Of a stretch of 64,000 nucleotides of DNA, positions 48,482 to 60,301 are shown piece after piece (position 1 is the first letter of the stretch; each line of letters starts with the position of its first letter). This DNA comes from Sipunculus nudus (lineage: Eukaryota > Annelida > Sipuncula > Golfingiida > Sipunculidae). The translations under genes and the position numbers were made by a program. Under the pieces are notes generated by a model. That model was not told the DNA's origin and made no database searches. It saw only the letters and a list, made by a program, of their open reading frames with translations. Location: contig CM049307.1 of assembly GCA_026874595.1 (NCBI GenBank), positions 2,937,579 through 3,001,578 of the forward strand, in the 5' to 3' direction.

Positions 48482-49025
48482 CGTAGATGTAATTATTATT
48501 CTGGTAACAGGCAAATACCACTGTATTATCATTATACCTCCGCCAGGCGGTGCGGGGTGGCGTATTGGCCAGTGAGATGGAATCGTGACAGCAAGGTTGT
48601 GGGTTCGCTTTACGATCAGACGTAGATATAATTATTATTCTGGTAACAGGCAAATACCACTTTATTATCATTATACCTCCGCCAGGCGGTGCGGGGTGGT
48701 GTATTGGTCAGTGAGATGGAATCGTGACAGCAAGGTTGTGGGTTCGCTTTACGATCAGACGTAGATATAATTATTATTCTGGTAACAGGCAAATACCACT
48801 GTATTATCATTATAGCTCCGCCAGGTGGTGCGGGGTGGCGTATTGGTCAGTGAGATGGAATCGTGACAGCAAGGTTGTGGGTTCGCTTTACGATCAGACC
48901 GCCTTCCGGGCATAGAATCCTGGCCAAAGTCTTTACCACATGGGTGCGGTCTTTCATCCCAGGAGTAAATGGCTACAAGCCATGGGCTGTAGACCCTGTA
49001 GAGCTTTTTTTGGCTGCTGTTGTTA
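48482..49025 (+). mobile_element. tRNA-derived SINE-like element with triplicated head
   Basis: A 139-bp segment starting CGTAGATRTAATTATTATTC is repeated at 48,482, 48,621 and 48,760. Each contains TGGCGTATTGG, which fits the Pol III A-box TRGYNNANNNG, and about 45 bases later GGGTTCGCTTTACG, a degraded B-box. Only the last copy continues into a tail (CCGCCTTCCGGGCATAGAAT...), ending near a T7 run at 49,003-49,010 that could serve as a Pol III terminator. No protein. The assignment as a SINE is by structure, not by family match. Confidence 0.5.
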
Positions 49026-50073
49026 TGGGGGGGGGGGGGGGATGACGGAAGCTTCAAGAATAATCATACACTCAAGTACAGGAAAATAAAGTGTAAAGTG
49101 GAATTAGACTGAAACTGTCACTGATATCAGACGACAAACCCCTATCGTTTTACAATTACCTTTCCAGCTTTAGAATTTGTGGATAGCTGCTGGGTTTTAG
49201 TGGCTTGTCTGTTAGTAAACAGTACCACTCAAATGTACTGACCAGATTATGATGAAATTTTGTAACATCCATTGAGCAATACATTTTACAGGTAATCTGT
49301 CTTTAATGAATAGTATTATCTTTACGTCCAAACCAAATTGTTCATCCCAACCAAGGACCAGGGCCATTCACTGTGTATTATTGGCTGTCTTTGTCATATG
49401 GAACACACTTAACTATGATCCAGTTAAGCTACTGGTGAATCGCAAAACCTAATTTTTCTGTGTTGAACACACTCAATTTTTATTAGGATTCTGGCGCTGG
49501 CGGAGGTATACATGCAGGCTAATAATTCTAGTTAAAGTGATTTTTCCTTTCAATGTACAAAGGTAACAGCAACATGTTGTTGAAATTAGATAAAACCGAT
49601 TGTCGTAAACGTCTGATTAACAGATCAATTACACAAAAAATACGTAACAATAACAAGTAATTTCCCGATCACTGTTAAATATTACCATGTATCCTTATTT
49701 TATAGTACTTGCTGGCGTTCATACATAATATCTGAGTTGGTCTTCATTAAGTAGGAACCACAAATCTTTCCCTTCATTTCTACATCACTGACAAAAGCAC
49801 CAGTTATCTTTATTTAATCATATTGAATAACTGGATGCTTTCAAGGTTCACGATGATAAACTTTCATTTTGGGTTAATGATGAATATCACCGAAGATTAA
49901 TCATGCTATCTCACTGAAAATAAAATCCGTTACAAATCCGATTTTATTATTCAGCAATACTCCGAAAGCCGGCCTTGAGTATTTAAAAAAACACTGGTTT
50001 CTGAAGAGAGGTCATGAAATAAAGACAACCCCAGTATCAGATGAAGGCATCAGTAACGACTCCAGTAGCTGAG
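49026..50073. other. Non-coding DNA with a poly-G run
   Basis: A G run of about 14 is at 49,027-49,040. Otherwise AT-rich with nothing recognised. Confidence 0.45.
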
Positions 50074-50164
50074 TTAAACAGTAGAAGTGAATGAATGGAT
50101 TTCTTTAACAACATCGTCTTCCTTCTCCAAATCGCCAAACCCAGGAGGCCGCCGCAAATCAAAT
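50074..50164 (-). CDS. Probable terminal exon, unidentified protein
   Basis: The minus strand has a good acceptor (TTTATGTGTTTATTTATATGCAG), one base completing a codon, then 29 codons and TAA. The peptide begins FDLRRPPGFGDLEKEDDVV and ends SFTSTV. Codons follow the purine-first pattern of real coding DNA and the segment is richer in GC than its flanks. The C-terminus S-T-V fits a class I PDZ-binding motif. The acceptor phase does not match the donor at 53,751, so it belongs to another gene, an alternative end, or needs an exon not seen. Confidence 0.4.
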
Positions 50165-51406
50165 CTGCATATAAATAAACACATAAACGTGAAGGAACCA
50201 TTTACATAAGTATAATAACTCTATATGATATATGGTACATGTGTAAGGCCAAAATAAAAAAAAGTATGGTTCTCAGGCACTTTTTTTCAGAAATCAATGC
50301 GGGCGAGCGGTTTTTTTTATTTTTATTTATTTTGGTATGTTTCGATAAAAATGTCAAATGATAAGGGAAAATCATGATAATAACAGATTTATTTTGCTAA
50401 ACAAGCTAACGCACTACATAACAAAGGATATTGTATGATTTTATCTACTTGAAAGAAATATCATAGCGGCTGCAGCTCAAAATGGGTAAGTTTCTGTTGA
50501 AAATAAAAATAAAAATTTTTGATGCGGGGGGTTAAAATTGATGCGGGCGGTGCCTGAGAACCATACCTTTAATTTTTTTTTGCTTAATTAGTACTTTTAA
50601 AAGGTGTCTGTTTCAATCTGAACCAAAAGGCGATGATCGCACGGGGCAAAACTCAACCGTTTTTTTATATTCACGGGTTCAAAACAAGTTTTGCGAATAC
50701 AAAAAGCGAAAACAATAACTGGTGTTCTTTCAACTTCTGCACACACGCAATCAGTCAACAACCTCCGGTCACATGTTGTTTTGTTTGTCAACATGCCGAT
50801 TAATCCGTAAAGTGACATCATCAGAACTTTTTTTAAGCAGGAATTATCTAAAGTTCATTAATTATTACCCAAAAGTAAAAAAGAAACCACTTAACTTCTA
50901 CATGTAAGGCGGGTGAAAGCTGGCATTAACAGACACTGTCAAATGATGCGAAATAACTGAGCCTGTCAGACTGTTTAAATAATGAACGTTTGCACACATG
51001 AGAGCTAATTAAAGCCATTCACTTAAGTAAAAGACCGCCCGCCCCAGATTTAACTCCAGATATCATTATATAATTGTAATTGCCCAGTGTAGAACTCCCC
51101 AAAAGCTTTACCTTTCTCGATTGACAACGATGAATTGTCGACTGGGGAAAGCTTCTTTGAAAGAATAAACCCGTCCAGATGATTTGAATTACTATTTCCC
51201 TCCAGTACTGTCGGTTAGGCTTATGTACATTATACTTACTGATATGTGCCGAAATGTTTATTAAAAATAATGCTATATTACGATCAAGCTTTAGCAAATG
51301 TTATTACCCTAATCTTTGTATTATATCATGTATTTATTAAAATTTGACCAGTGTTAATCAGGGCACATTGTGGTTACTTGCGATCAAACCTTGCTGTGGG
51401 GATCCA
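50165..51406. other. AT-rich DNA between exon candidates
   Basis: Possible 3' UTR of the exon above it. TTTATT (minus-strand AATAAA) occurs at about 51,331 and 51,256, suitable as polyadenylation signals for the terminal exon at 51,407-51,495. Confidence 0.35.
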
Positions 51407-51495
51407 CTATAACAGACACTCCCTCTCGTCCTCAGTGGATTTGTCTTCGTCTGATGAATCAACCTCACTTGATCCTTGAACGTCATCACTCCAGT
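51407..51495 (-). CDS. Probable last exon: acidic C-terminal tail
   Basis: The acceptor GTGTTGTGTTCCAG is followed by two bases that complete a codon, then 28 residues and TAG (51,407-51,409). The peptide is rich in Ser, Asp and Glu (WSDDVQGSSEVDSSDEDK, then STEDERECLL). The phase matches the donor of the exon at 53,751-53,903; joined, the codon becomes Asp. The same unusual composition in both exons supports them as one gene. Final Leu-Leu with upstream acid residues looks like a dileucine sorting signal, and several Ser-x-x-Glu/Asp sites would suit casein kinase 2. Protein not identified. Confidence 0.55.
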
Positions 51496-53156
51496 CTGGA
51501 ACACAACACGACCAGAATCTCATATGTGAGTATCAAATTATATCCCTCGTTGATATGAACTCAAAATGTTAGAAACACAATCAGCTGGTAAGGCACACGA
51601 AAATATTCTAAGTAATCAACCTACAATTAATATAAATTAACCAACAGTTAAAAATTTAGTTTTAGCTCTCAGACTGTAGGATAGCCTAAGTGGCGCCACT
51701 TGCAGCTAAGATTTACATCATAGTTATATGGTCAATGCTTCTGTGAAATTGCTGCTGAAGTCAAAGTAAAAGGTAACATACATTACAAGGTATTCGCAAA
51801 CGCTATATAACGATAAAATGAAAGGTAAATCATTATCACTTTACGAAATATTTAGGTAAAAAGAGAAAAAATAATTCTGGCTTCAGGAAAGTTGGTCTGT
51901 AAAAATCATGGCGATGGATAAAGCGTTATTAAGAAATGTTGGGTACAGACGTTGGACGGTGGACAGTAGACACTGTGCTATTCAGTAGGTTCACACGGTG
52001 AAGTAAAACAATAACACGCTGTGTATAGTGTCCGCGTGATATCAAGAATTGAAGCTGTAATTCTTATATGATAACTAAGTCATCAGTGTTGGAGTATCCT
52101 ATTTATAATAAAACACCCGGCAAAGTTTGAACCAACACGAGATTCGGTTCCATTTCCCCCGCTCACTCTTCATAAAACTGAGGTTTTATGTTTCGATTCC
52201 TGGAGAGGCGCGTGGGCCATTATGACTAATGCATGTAATGAAATAAGAGCACTGGTCCTTTCCCAGAGGAATTCTAATTCTGTCTCGAAGTAACACTTTT
52301 AGCAGATGTTATTCGACTTTTCTGGATCACGCAATGCCCTGTTATCTGGAGGGTTCATTCAAGGCGTTGGCAGCTCTCTCAACTCTCCTTGGGAAAGGCA
52401 CCTCAGACATTTTATTTATTGATATTGATGGAAATATTTCTCACAGCAATCCGCGGTTTATTCAATCAACAGATGGCGCTTCCCTTCATTTTGCCCAATC
52501 ACAAGATTATTGAAAGGTCTTGGGAATTCGGCTCTTAAATTGGACCTACTCTGTAGTTCGGTCTTACTAATGAGCGTGTCCTGACGAATCAGTCAAAGTT
52601 TAGAAAACGTGAATATAACATGACCATTGACTTTTACATGTCGGCGTAGGTGATTTTCAAAGTTAAAGTGATTATGGACCACTTAGGTGTCCGCAATTCT
52701 TGAACTCATGAACTTGAAAGCTGTCATACTTTACAGGTTATTAAAGGTAAATTACACAGAAAGTTATCGATGACCGACTCGGACACCTCACGACAATTGT
52801 GATATATTGTAACATGAATAATTGGGATACACAAAACAAGAAATACATGTACCATCAACTCTCACTTAAACTTTGCTGGAACCAAGGAAATATTTGACAC
52901 AACAAGGCTTTATCCGGTTCCATATAATAATTAACACTAAGATGCCATTAATACAGTCCTTTTTTCAATAATGTCTCACGTTTTGAATGTCTTTATTAAC
53001 AATATAATTATAATATAAATATAATATAACAATATAATGTTCCATAATTCATTATAAAGCATATATCGCAAATTCCGCTGGAGATTAAACGCTACACATA
53101 TTCTCATCATATATTCAATTTGATATGCACCTAACTTGTGGTCACAATAAACGTAA
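51496..53156. other. Intron-like DNA
   Basis: No exon or repeat recognised between the two acidic exons in this part. ORFs are short or low-complexity. Confidence 0.4.
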
Positions 53157-53260
53157 AACAGGGGCGTCAATATAGGGGAGATGGGGGGTAAATATACCCC
53201 CACTTTTTGGCAAGGAGGGGGGGATTGCCAATGTTATCATCCCCCCACACTTTTCAGAGA
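53157..53260. mobile_element. Possible end of a DNA transposon
   Basis: CAGGGGCGTCAATATAGGGG followed by G- and C-rich text with ACTTTTTGGCAAGG resembles hAT-like termini. No partner end or transposase was found. Confidence 0.25.
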
Positions 53261-53402
53261 ATAATATTATAATATAGCAAATGAAATATATTAATAAACA
53301 GAATGAAAGACTGTTCATCCATTCACTAAAAAATTTTATATCTAAACCTTGTTTTGAATTACAAAATAACTTATTTTCTATTACAATATTATAATTATTT
53401 GA

Positions 53403-53630
53403 AATATGATTATATATATATATATATATATAATTATATATAATATATATAAATAGATACATATATATACATATATCACATATATATAGATATCATATAT
53501 ATATATATATAATTATATATAATATATATAAATAGATACATATATATACATATATCACATATATATAGATATCATATATATATATATATATATATAGATT
53601 TATATATATATTTATATATATAGTTGAATA
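53403..53630. repeat. AT-rich tandem repeat, about 77 bp x 2 plus flanks
   Basis: The block with AATTATATATAATATATATA, AATAGATACATATATATAC and ATATATAGATATCATATA occurs twice (about 53,429-53,505 and 53,506-53,584), bordered by TA runs. Confidence 0.88.
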
Positions 53631-53750
53631 TGTCACGCAGAGACGCTGAAAAAGGTATATGTGTGTATTTTAATATACAAAGTCATCCCCACCCTGGAAG
53701 AAAAATTGACGCCACTTCATAAAAGTGTGTGTTACAAAAAAAATCCCTAC

Positions 53751-53903
53751 CACACTCGCTATCCGAATCGTCGAACTCAGAGTCGCTGCTACTCTCGCTG
53801 TTTTCGTCATCAGAACCGGAGGAACCGTCATGGGGTTTGGGGTCTCCTTGCGTCAATTTCTGGTAGCCCCTGGAGGTCGACCGCGACGTGGCTGAAGAAT
53901 CGT
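53751..53903 (-). CDS. Probable internal exon: cytosolic tail with YQKL and acidic cluster
   Basis: On the minus strand a strong acceptor (TTTATTATTTTTTCTCCACAG) and a donor (GAGTGTG before GTAGGG) bound 153 nt, a symmetric phase 1-1 exon. It encodes DSSATSRSTSRGYQKLTQ, then DPKPHDGSSGSDDENSESSS and DSEFDDSDSEC. YQKL fits the YxxPhi adaptor-binding motif, and Ser/Asp/Glu clusters follow, as in tails of membrane proteins that cycle between Golgi and endosomes. GC content is well above the flanks. The next exon is probably 51,407-51,495. I do not know the protein; an acidic nuclear or scaffold protein is an alternative. Confidence 0.6.
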
Positions 53904-55070
53904 CTGTGGAGAAAAAATAATAAACTTGAAAAGTTGTGACGATCAAGTCACAGGTATATGACATTCTTTGCCGGTTAATAGCATTTGTTGAAATAACGAT
54001 TACGATTTTGCCGGGTAACTGTACCTCGTCCTCTCGTTATTCGATTACAATGATGTTCCTCTGCTCCAGGTGTTATCAATAATCCTTGTTGTAATCTAAT
54101 AATTATCAAACAGCTGAATGTTAATCATCCAACTTTCACACGAAGGTGACTCACTTTCACCTTTAAGGTTATGAGTTCTCAATATGTCGGCCCCTCGAGT
54201 CTCAAGGGAAAAAAGTGTTTTAATTTGGGACCACACGTGACAGTAAACGAATTCTGCATGATCCCATCCATTGAAATATCAATTACAACAATAAACTAAA
54301 TCTATGCCCCGACCACTGGAACCCCCCCCCCCCCCTTCCGGCCCGCAACTGAGCGGGTGACCTAGTATACCTTTGTGTCCAAAATTTAAGCTTTTGAAAA
54401 TCAGCCATATTGGAAATCTACCGAGACAGAAAATGGCACCAGAAAAAAAAGAAAACTATTGATCCCAGTGGTTTTGCACTCGGTAGTACCTTAAGAGGTC
54501 CAGCCAACAACAACAACAAAAAATACCTTTAACCTAGTGTGAATATAGAAATAAACCCATCAACTCATGTAGGCCCTACGGAGAAAGGTTTAATCAATAC
54601 TACAACTATTTTCGTATGTGTTCAAACAGAGTATAATGTTAAGCTAACGGGTATAACAGCCCTATCCATCACAACCAATCTGTCAAGTTGTATTTTGAGT
54701 AATCATCTTGTCCGCTGTCCACCTTCTTAGCAATGTGTACGTGATATTCTCTTGAAAACACATCTCTCGTTAGCGACTCCAGATCATTTTTCTTTGACGT
54801 ATTGGAACATTTAAATTGATATTCCTGGATATTTAACATTGCGTGTGAAAGATGGGTGTCTGTATATAAAGTTGTTACTGACGCAAGACAAAATAATCAT
54901 AAGAAGTAACCACATGAATAATGTTTAAGAAAAATAATCTAAAGTCATTTTGCTTTTGCAATGTTGAATTACCACTTGTTAACATTTTTTTTTCAGACAA
55001 CGGCAAGGATGCCACATAGAAATGATTTATCAAAATATTTATCCATATTGAGACTGAAAACATCGTTTAT
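53904..55070. other. Intron-like DNA
   Basis: Contains a C homopolymer (about 54,322-54,336) and no recognised exon. Confidence 0.4.
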
Positions 55071-55147
55071 ATGAACCTTCTATATTATTTCTTGAAAAAT
55101 ACGAATTTGCAAAATGTGTTGGATCAAGCAAGTGAAAGTGTTAGTAC

Positions 55148-58100
55148 TTACTCTTCACAAGGATATGTTTACAGTATCATAGCATTCATAATGCTTCGGC
55201 CTTACTCTTCACAAGGATATGTTTACAGTATCATAGCATTCATAAAGCTTCGGCCTTACTCTTCAAAAGGATATGTTTACAGTATCATAGCATTCATAAT
55301 GCTTCGGCCTTACTCTTCACAAGGATATGTTAACAGTATCATAGCATTCATAATGCTTCGGCCTTACTCTTCACAAGGATATGTTTACAGTATCATAGCA
55401 TTCATAATGCATCGGCCTTACTCTTCACAAGGATATGTTTACAGTATCATAGCATTCATAATGCTTCGGCCTTACTCTTCACAAGGATATGTTTACAGTA
55501 TCATAGCATTCATAATGCTTCAGCCTTACTCTTCACAAGGATATGTTTACAGTATCATAGCATTCATAATGCTTCGGCCTTACTCTTCACAAGGATATGT
55601 TTACAGAATCATAGCATTCATAATGCTTCGGCCTTACTCTTCACAAGGATATGTTTACAGTATCATAGCATTCATAATGCTTCGGCCTTACTCTTCACAA
55701 GGATATGTTTACAGTATCATAGCATTCATAATGCTTCGGCCTTACTCTTCACAAGGATATGTTTACAGTATCATAGCATTCATAATGCTTCGGCCTTACT
55801 CTTCACAAGGATATGTTTACAGTATCATAGCATTCATAATGCTTCGGCCTTACTCTTCACAAGGATATGTTTACAGTATCATAGCATTCATAATGCTTCG
55901 GCCTTACTCTTCACAAGGATATGTTTACAGTATCATAGCATTCATAATGCATCGGCCTTACTCTTCACAAGGATATGTTTACAGTATCATAGCATTCATA
56001 ATGCATCGGCCTTACTCCTCACAAGGATATGTTAACAGTATCATAGCATTCATAATGCTTCGGCCTTACTCTTCACAAGGACATGTTTACCGTATCATAG
56101 CATTCATAATGCTTCGGCCTTACTCTTCACAAGGACATGTTTACAGTATCATAGCATTCATAATGCTTCGGCCTTACTCTTCAAAAGGACATGTTAACAG
56201 TATCATAGCATTCATAATGCTTCGGCCTTACTCTTCACAAGGACATGTTTACAGTATCATAGCATTCATAATGCATCGGCCTTACTCTTCACAAGGACAT
56301 GTTTACAGTATCATAGCATTCATAATGCTTCGGCTTTACTCTTCACAAGGATATGTTTACAGTATCATAGCATTCATAATGCTTCAGCCTTACTCTTCAC
56401 AAGGATATGTTTACAGTATCATAGCATTCATAATGCTTCGGCCTTACTCTTCACAAGGATATGTTTACAGTATCATAGCATTCATAATGCTTCGGCCTTA
56501 CTCTTCACAAGGATATGTTTACAGAATCATAGCATTCATAATGCTTCGGCCTTACTCTTCACAAGGATATGTTTACAGTATCATAGCATTCATAATGCTT
56601 CGGCCTTACTCTTCACAAGGATATGTGTACAGTATCATAGCATTGATAATGCTTCGGCCTTACTCTTCACAAGGATATGTTTACAGTATCATAGCATTCA
56701 TAATGCTTCGGCCTTACTCTTCACAAGGATATGTTTACAGTATCATAGCATTCATAATGCTTCGGCCTTACTCTTCACAAGGATATGTTTACAGTATCAT
56801 AGCATTCATAATGCTTCGGCCTTACTCTTCACAAGGATATGTTTACAGTATCATAGCATTCATAATGCTTCGGCCTTACTCTTCACAAGGATATGTTTAC
56901 AGTATCATAACATTCATAATGCTTCGGCCTTACTCTTCACAAGGATATGTTTACAGTATCATAGCATTCATAATGCTTCGGCCTTACTCTTCACAAGGAT
57001 ATGTTTACAGTATCATAGCATTCATAATGCTTCGGCCTTACTCTTCACAAGGATATGTTTACAGTATCATAGCATTCATAATGCTTCGGCCTTACTCTTC
57101 ACAAGGATATGTTTACAGTATCATAGCATTCATAATGCTTCGGCCTTACTCTTCACAAGGATATGTTTACAGTATCATAGCATTCATAATGCTTCGGCCT
57201 TACTCTTCACAAGGATATGTTTACAGTATCACAGCATTCATAATGCTTCGGCCTTACTCTTCACAAGGATATGTTTACAGTATCACAGCATTCATAATGC
57301 TTCGGCCTTACTCTTCACAAGGATATGTTTACAGTATCACAGCATTCATAATGCTTCGGCCTTACTCTTCACAAGGATATGTTTACAGTATCACAGCATT
57401 CATAATGCTTCGGCCTTACTCTTCACAAGGATATGTTTACAGTATCACAGCATTCATAATGCTTCGGCCTTACTCTTCACAAGGATATGTTTACAGTATC
57501 ACAGCATTCATAATGCTTCGGCCTTACTCTTCACAAGGATATGTTTACAGTATCATAGCATTCATAATGCTTCGGCCTTACTCTTCACAAGGATATGTTT
57601 ACAGTATCATAGCATTCATAATGCTTCGGCCTTACTCTTCACAAGGATATGTTTACAGTATCATAGCATTCATAATGCTTCGGCCTTACTCTTCACAAGG
57701 ATATGTTTACAGTATCATAGCATTCATAATGCTTCGGCCTTACTCTTCACAAGGATATGTTTACAGTATCATAGCATTCATAATGCTTCGGCCTTACTCT
57801 TCACAAGGATATGTTTACAGTATCATAGCATTCATAATGCTTCGGCCTTACTCTTCACAAGGATATGTTTACAGTATCATAGCATTCATAATGCTTCGGC
57901 CTTACTCTTCACAAGGATATGTTTACAGTATCATAGCATTCAGAATGCTTCGGCCTTACTCTTCACAAGGATATGTTTACAGTATCATAGCATTCAGAAT
58001 GCTTCGACCTTACTCTTCACAAGGATATGTTTACAGTATCATAGCATTCATAATGCCTCGGCCTTACTCTTCACAAGGATATGTTTACAGTATCATAGCA

Positions 58101-58262
58101 TTCATAATGCTTCGGCCCATCTCTTCACAAGGATATGTTAACAGTATCATAGCATTCATAATGCTTCGGCCTTACTCTTCACAAGGATATGTTTACAGTA
58201 TCATGGCATTCAAAGTACCTCGGCCTTACTCTTCAAAAGGAAATGTTTACAGTATCATGGCA
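55148..58262. repeat. 54-bp satellite, about 58 units
   Basis: Unit TTACTCTTCACAAGGATATG, TTTACAGTATCATAGCATTC, ATAATGCTTCGGCC. The plus strand is open for 1,068 codons (55,071-58,277) as an 18-residue repeat (RPYSSQGYVYSIIAFIML) because 54 is a multiple of three and the unit has no stop. Most differences between units change the residue, and they come in runs: GGACAT for GGATAT in consecutive units at about 56,080-56,300, and ATCACAG for ATCATAG in six units at about 57,230-57,530. This is neutral turnover by local duplication, not selection on a protein. The repeat sits between two minus-strand exon candidates. Confidence 0.95.
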
Positions 58263-58290
58263 TTAACAGATAGATAACTGTGGAATTTAC

Positions 58291-58385
58291 TGTCCATAAA
58301 ATAACTCCAGGTCGCATGAAAGGAACTACAGTTATTCCGTATCATATTACATCCATATTGATTTCCAGGTACGTAGTAATCCAGG
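58291..58385 (-). CDS. Possible internal exon, extracellular-type
   Basis: A very good acceptor (GATATTGGATTTTTTTTCAG) is followed by 95 nt in an open frame and a donor (GACA before GTAAAT). It enters in phase 2 and leaves in phase 1. The latter is compatible with the acceptor of the exon at 53,751. It encodes LDYYVPGNQYGCNMIRNNC and SSFHATWSYFMD, with two Cys and aromatic residues as in secreted or lumenal domains. A transmembrane exon would still be needed between it and the acidic tail, so the link is only a suggestion. Confidence 0.38.
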
Positions 58386-58693
58386 CTGAAAAAAAATCCA
58401 ATATCTTCTCGTAAGCACGTAGAGTAAAAAGCATGATTAATCAGCGATATTGAATTAAATTCTACCTTAATCATGGCTATCGGAATGTAATTCATCTGGT
58501 TCCCCGGTAATTGCGAGGTCGTACACGGGCTGCATTGAAAAAACGACTGGGCAAGAACGAAAGACCACGCAGTAAATAATTAAAAACATGATTAATATTA
58601 AAAAGAAACCCAGACATCTAGGCAAGACTGTTGGTGAATTTTTTTTCCTATAATTATAAATAAAGATCATGCTCTGTGTATCATAAACATAAA
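58386..58693. other. DNA without recognised genes
   Basis: Short region between the exon candidate and the 44-bp array. Minus-strand ORFs here are AT-rich and unconvincing. Confidence 0.4.
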
Positions 58694-59042
58694 CAAAATA
58701 ATATCATCCCTGCCACACGGAAGCCTGGGAAATGATACAAAATAATATCATCCCTGCCACACGGAAGCCTGGGAAATGATACAAAATAATATCATCCCTG
58801 CCACACGGAAGCCTGGGAAATGATACAAAATAATATCTACCCTGCCACACGGAAGCCTGGGAAATGATACTAAATAATATCATCCCTGCCACACAGAAGC
58901 CTGGGAAATGATACAAAATAAAATCATCCCTGCCACACGGAAGCCTGGGAAATGATACAAAATAATATCATCCCTGCCACACGGAAGCCTGGGAAATGAT
59001 ACAAAATAATATCATCCTTGCTACACGGAAGCCTGGGAAATG
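58694..59042. repeat. 44-bp minisatellite, 8 units
   Basis: Unit ATAATATCATCCCTGCCACA, CGGAAGCCTGGGAAATGATA, CAAA. The copies are nearly identical. The ORF over it on the minus strand is incidental. Confidence 0.95.
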
Positions 59043-59471
59043 AAGTTTTTAGTATGGATCTGTTCTGTACAGTAGCAATAGAATTTTTGCCGTTTTGGCG
59101 TGAGACATGTTATCTGGAGGCGACACTTCGTGAACCTTTTGCGAAAGAAATCTTTGTTTCTTTAAGCTTATCCAGGGACAAGCGGCCTGACTTTAGTCCT
59201 TAAGTATCTGAAATAATGTTTTGCTCCTCTCGTGTAAAAGAATTTGTTGTGATGGCGGAAGAGAATGGCAGGCCATATCAGTTGTATAAAATTGCCTAAG
59301 AGGTCCTGTGTATCCAGGTTCTTAAAGCAAATACTCTGTTCCAAGGGGTTCACGTCATTGAATGAGTCATTTATCGTGGCGGACCAAGTAAGGTTACATT
59401 AGGTAGCATACGTTTTACTAACTATTCCCCTGTCTGATCAGAAAATGATGTCAGATGGGACAGTTTACCAC
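59043..59471. other. DNA without recognised genes
   Basis: No exon or repeat recognised. Confidence 0.4.
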
Positions 59472-60301
59472 TGTTACAGGTGCATCTTTTACTGTATGCA
59501 GCGGTCTAACAGATGATTGTTTTATTGTGCACACGGATGTTCCATGTGTTGTTGGCATTTGGTTCATGAAGCACGCTTAGCTCGTTGCCGTGGCAGCATC
59601 GCCTGGCCGGGCCGGGCTGGCCCACCTGTGAACCCCGACACGGCGTTCTCTGTTAGATGTTTCCTGTAGCTTGTGTACCGTGTATTATGTATTATTCTTT
59701 TCGACTGTTCATGAAAGGGAATTTTCTACAGTTTTCGGATGAAAGGTTATAAATAGGGGCTGTGTTTTTACAGCCGAGAGAGAGGTGAGAGAATATTCTA
59801 GCGGACACAGAAGCGTGCATGTCAGTTTGTGGGACCTATTCCGATAAGTGCGGCAATTATAGATTTTCTTCTGGATTTGTGACGGATCTTGTTTGGTCTT
59901 CAGTTTACTTACGGGATTGTTACAAGAGCTTTACATTGGACTGTTATTCTCTGAGAAGATTTGTGTGAACTGTTCATCTGAATTATATCTTTAAAGGACT
60001 TGTCGCTGTGGCAGTGGTGGTATCCAGGTACTGTGTACTTTGTGTATTAGGCTGTATGATTATATTGATTTGCTATTATACCGTTGTTGTACTGAGTAAT
60101 TGTATTGATTTAGTGTATTGTAATGTTAGGGTTGTTTTAAGAATAAATTATAGATATTTGATAACAAAAACCCACTGAGTTCTTTATTCATTCCCCTAGA
60201 CATTTCACGCTGCCTAGTGTTACAGAATCTAATTTTTATCTCGATTACAAAATATATGTTCATCACACATACATGATCTGTTGACATTAGGTTCCGTAAC
60301 A
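59472..60301 (+). mobile_element. Solo LTR of the gypsy element (830 bp)
   Basis: TG...CA ends (TGTTACAGGTGC...TTCCGTAACA), and about 90% like the LTR at 32,982-33,752 but in the opposite orientation. A TATA box (TATAAATA, 59,748-59,755) and a polyadenylation signal (AATAAA, 60,142-60,147) agree with plus orientation. No gag, primer site or second LTR lies beside it, so the interior was lost by LTR-LTR recombination. Flanks show no exact target-site duplication. Confidence 0.9.
59748..59755 (+). promoter_or_regulatory. TATA box of solo LTR
   Basis: TATAAATAGGGG, about 400 bp before the AATAAA, in the expected U3 position. It is absent from the other LTR in this window. Confidence 0.65.
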
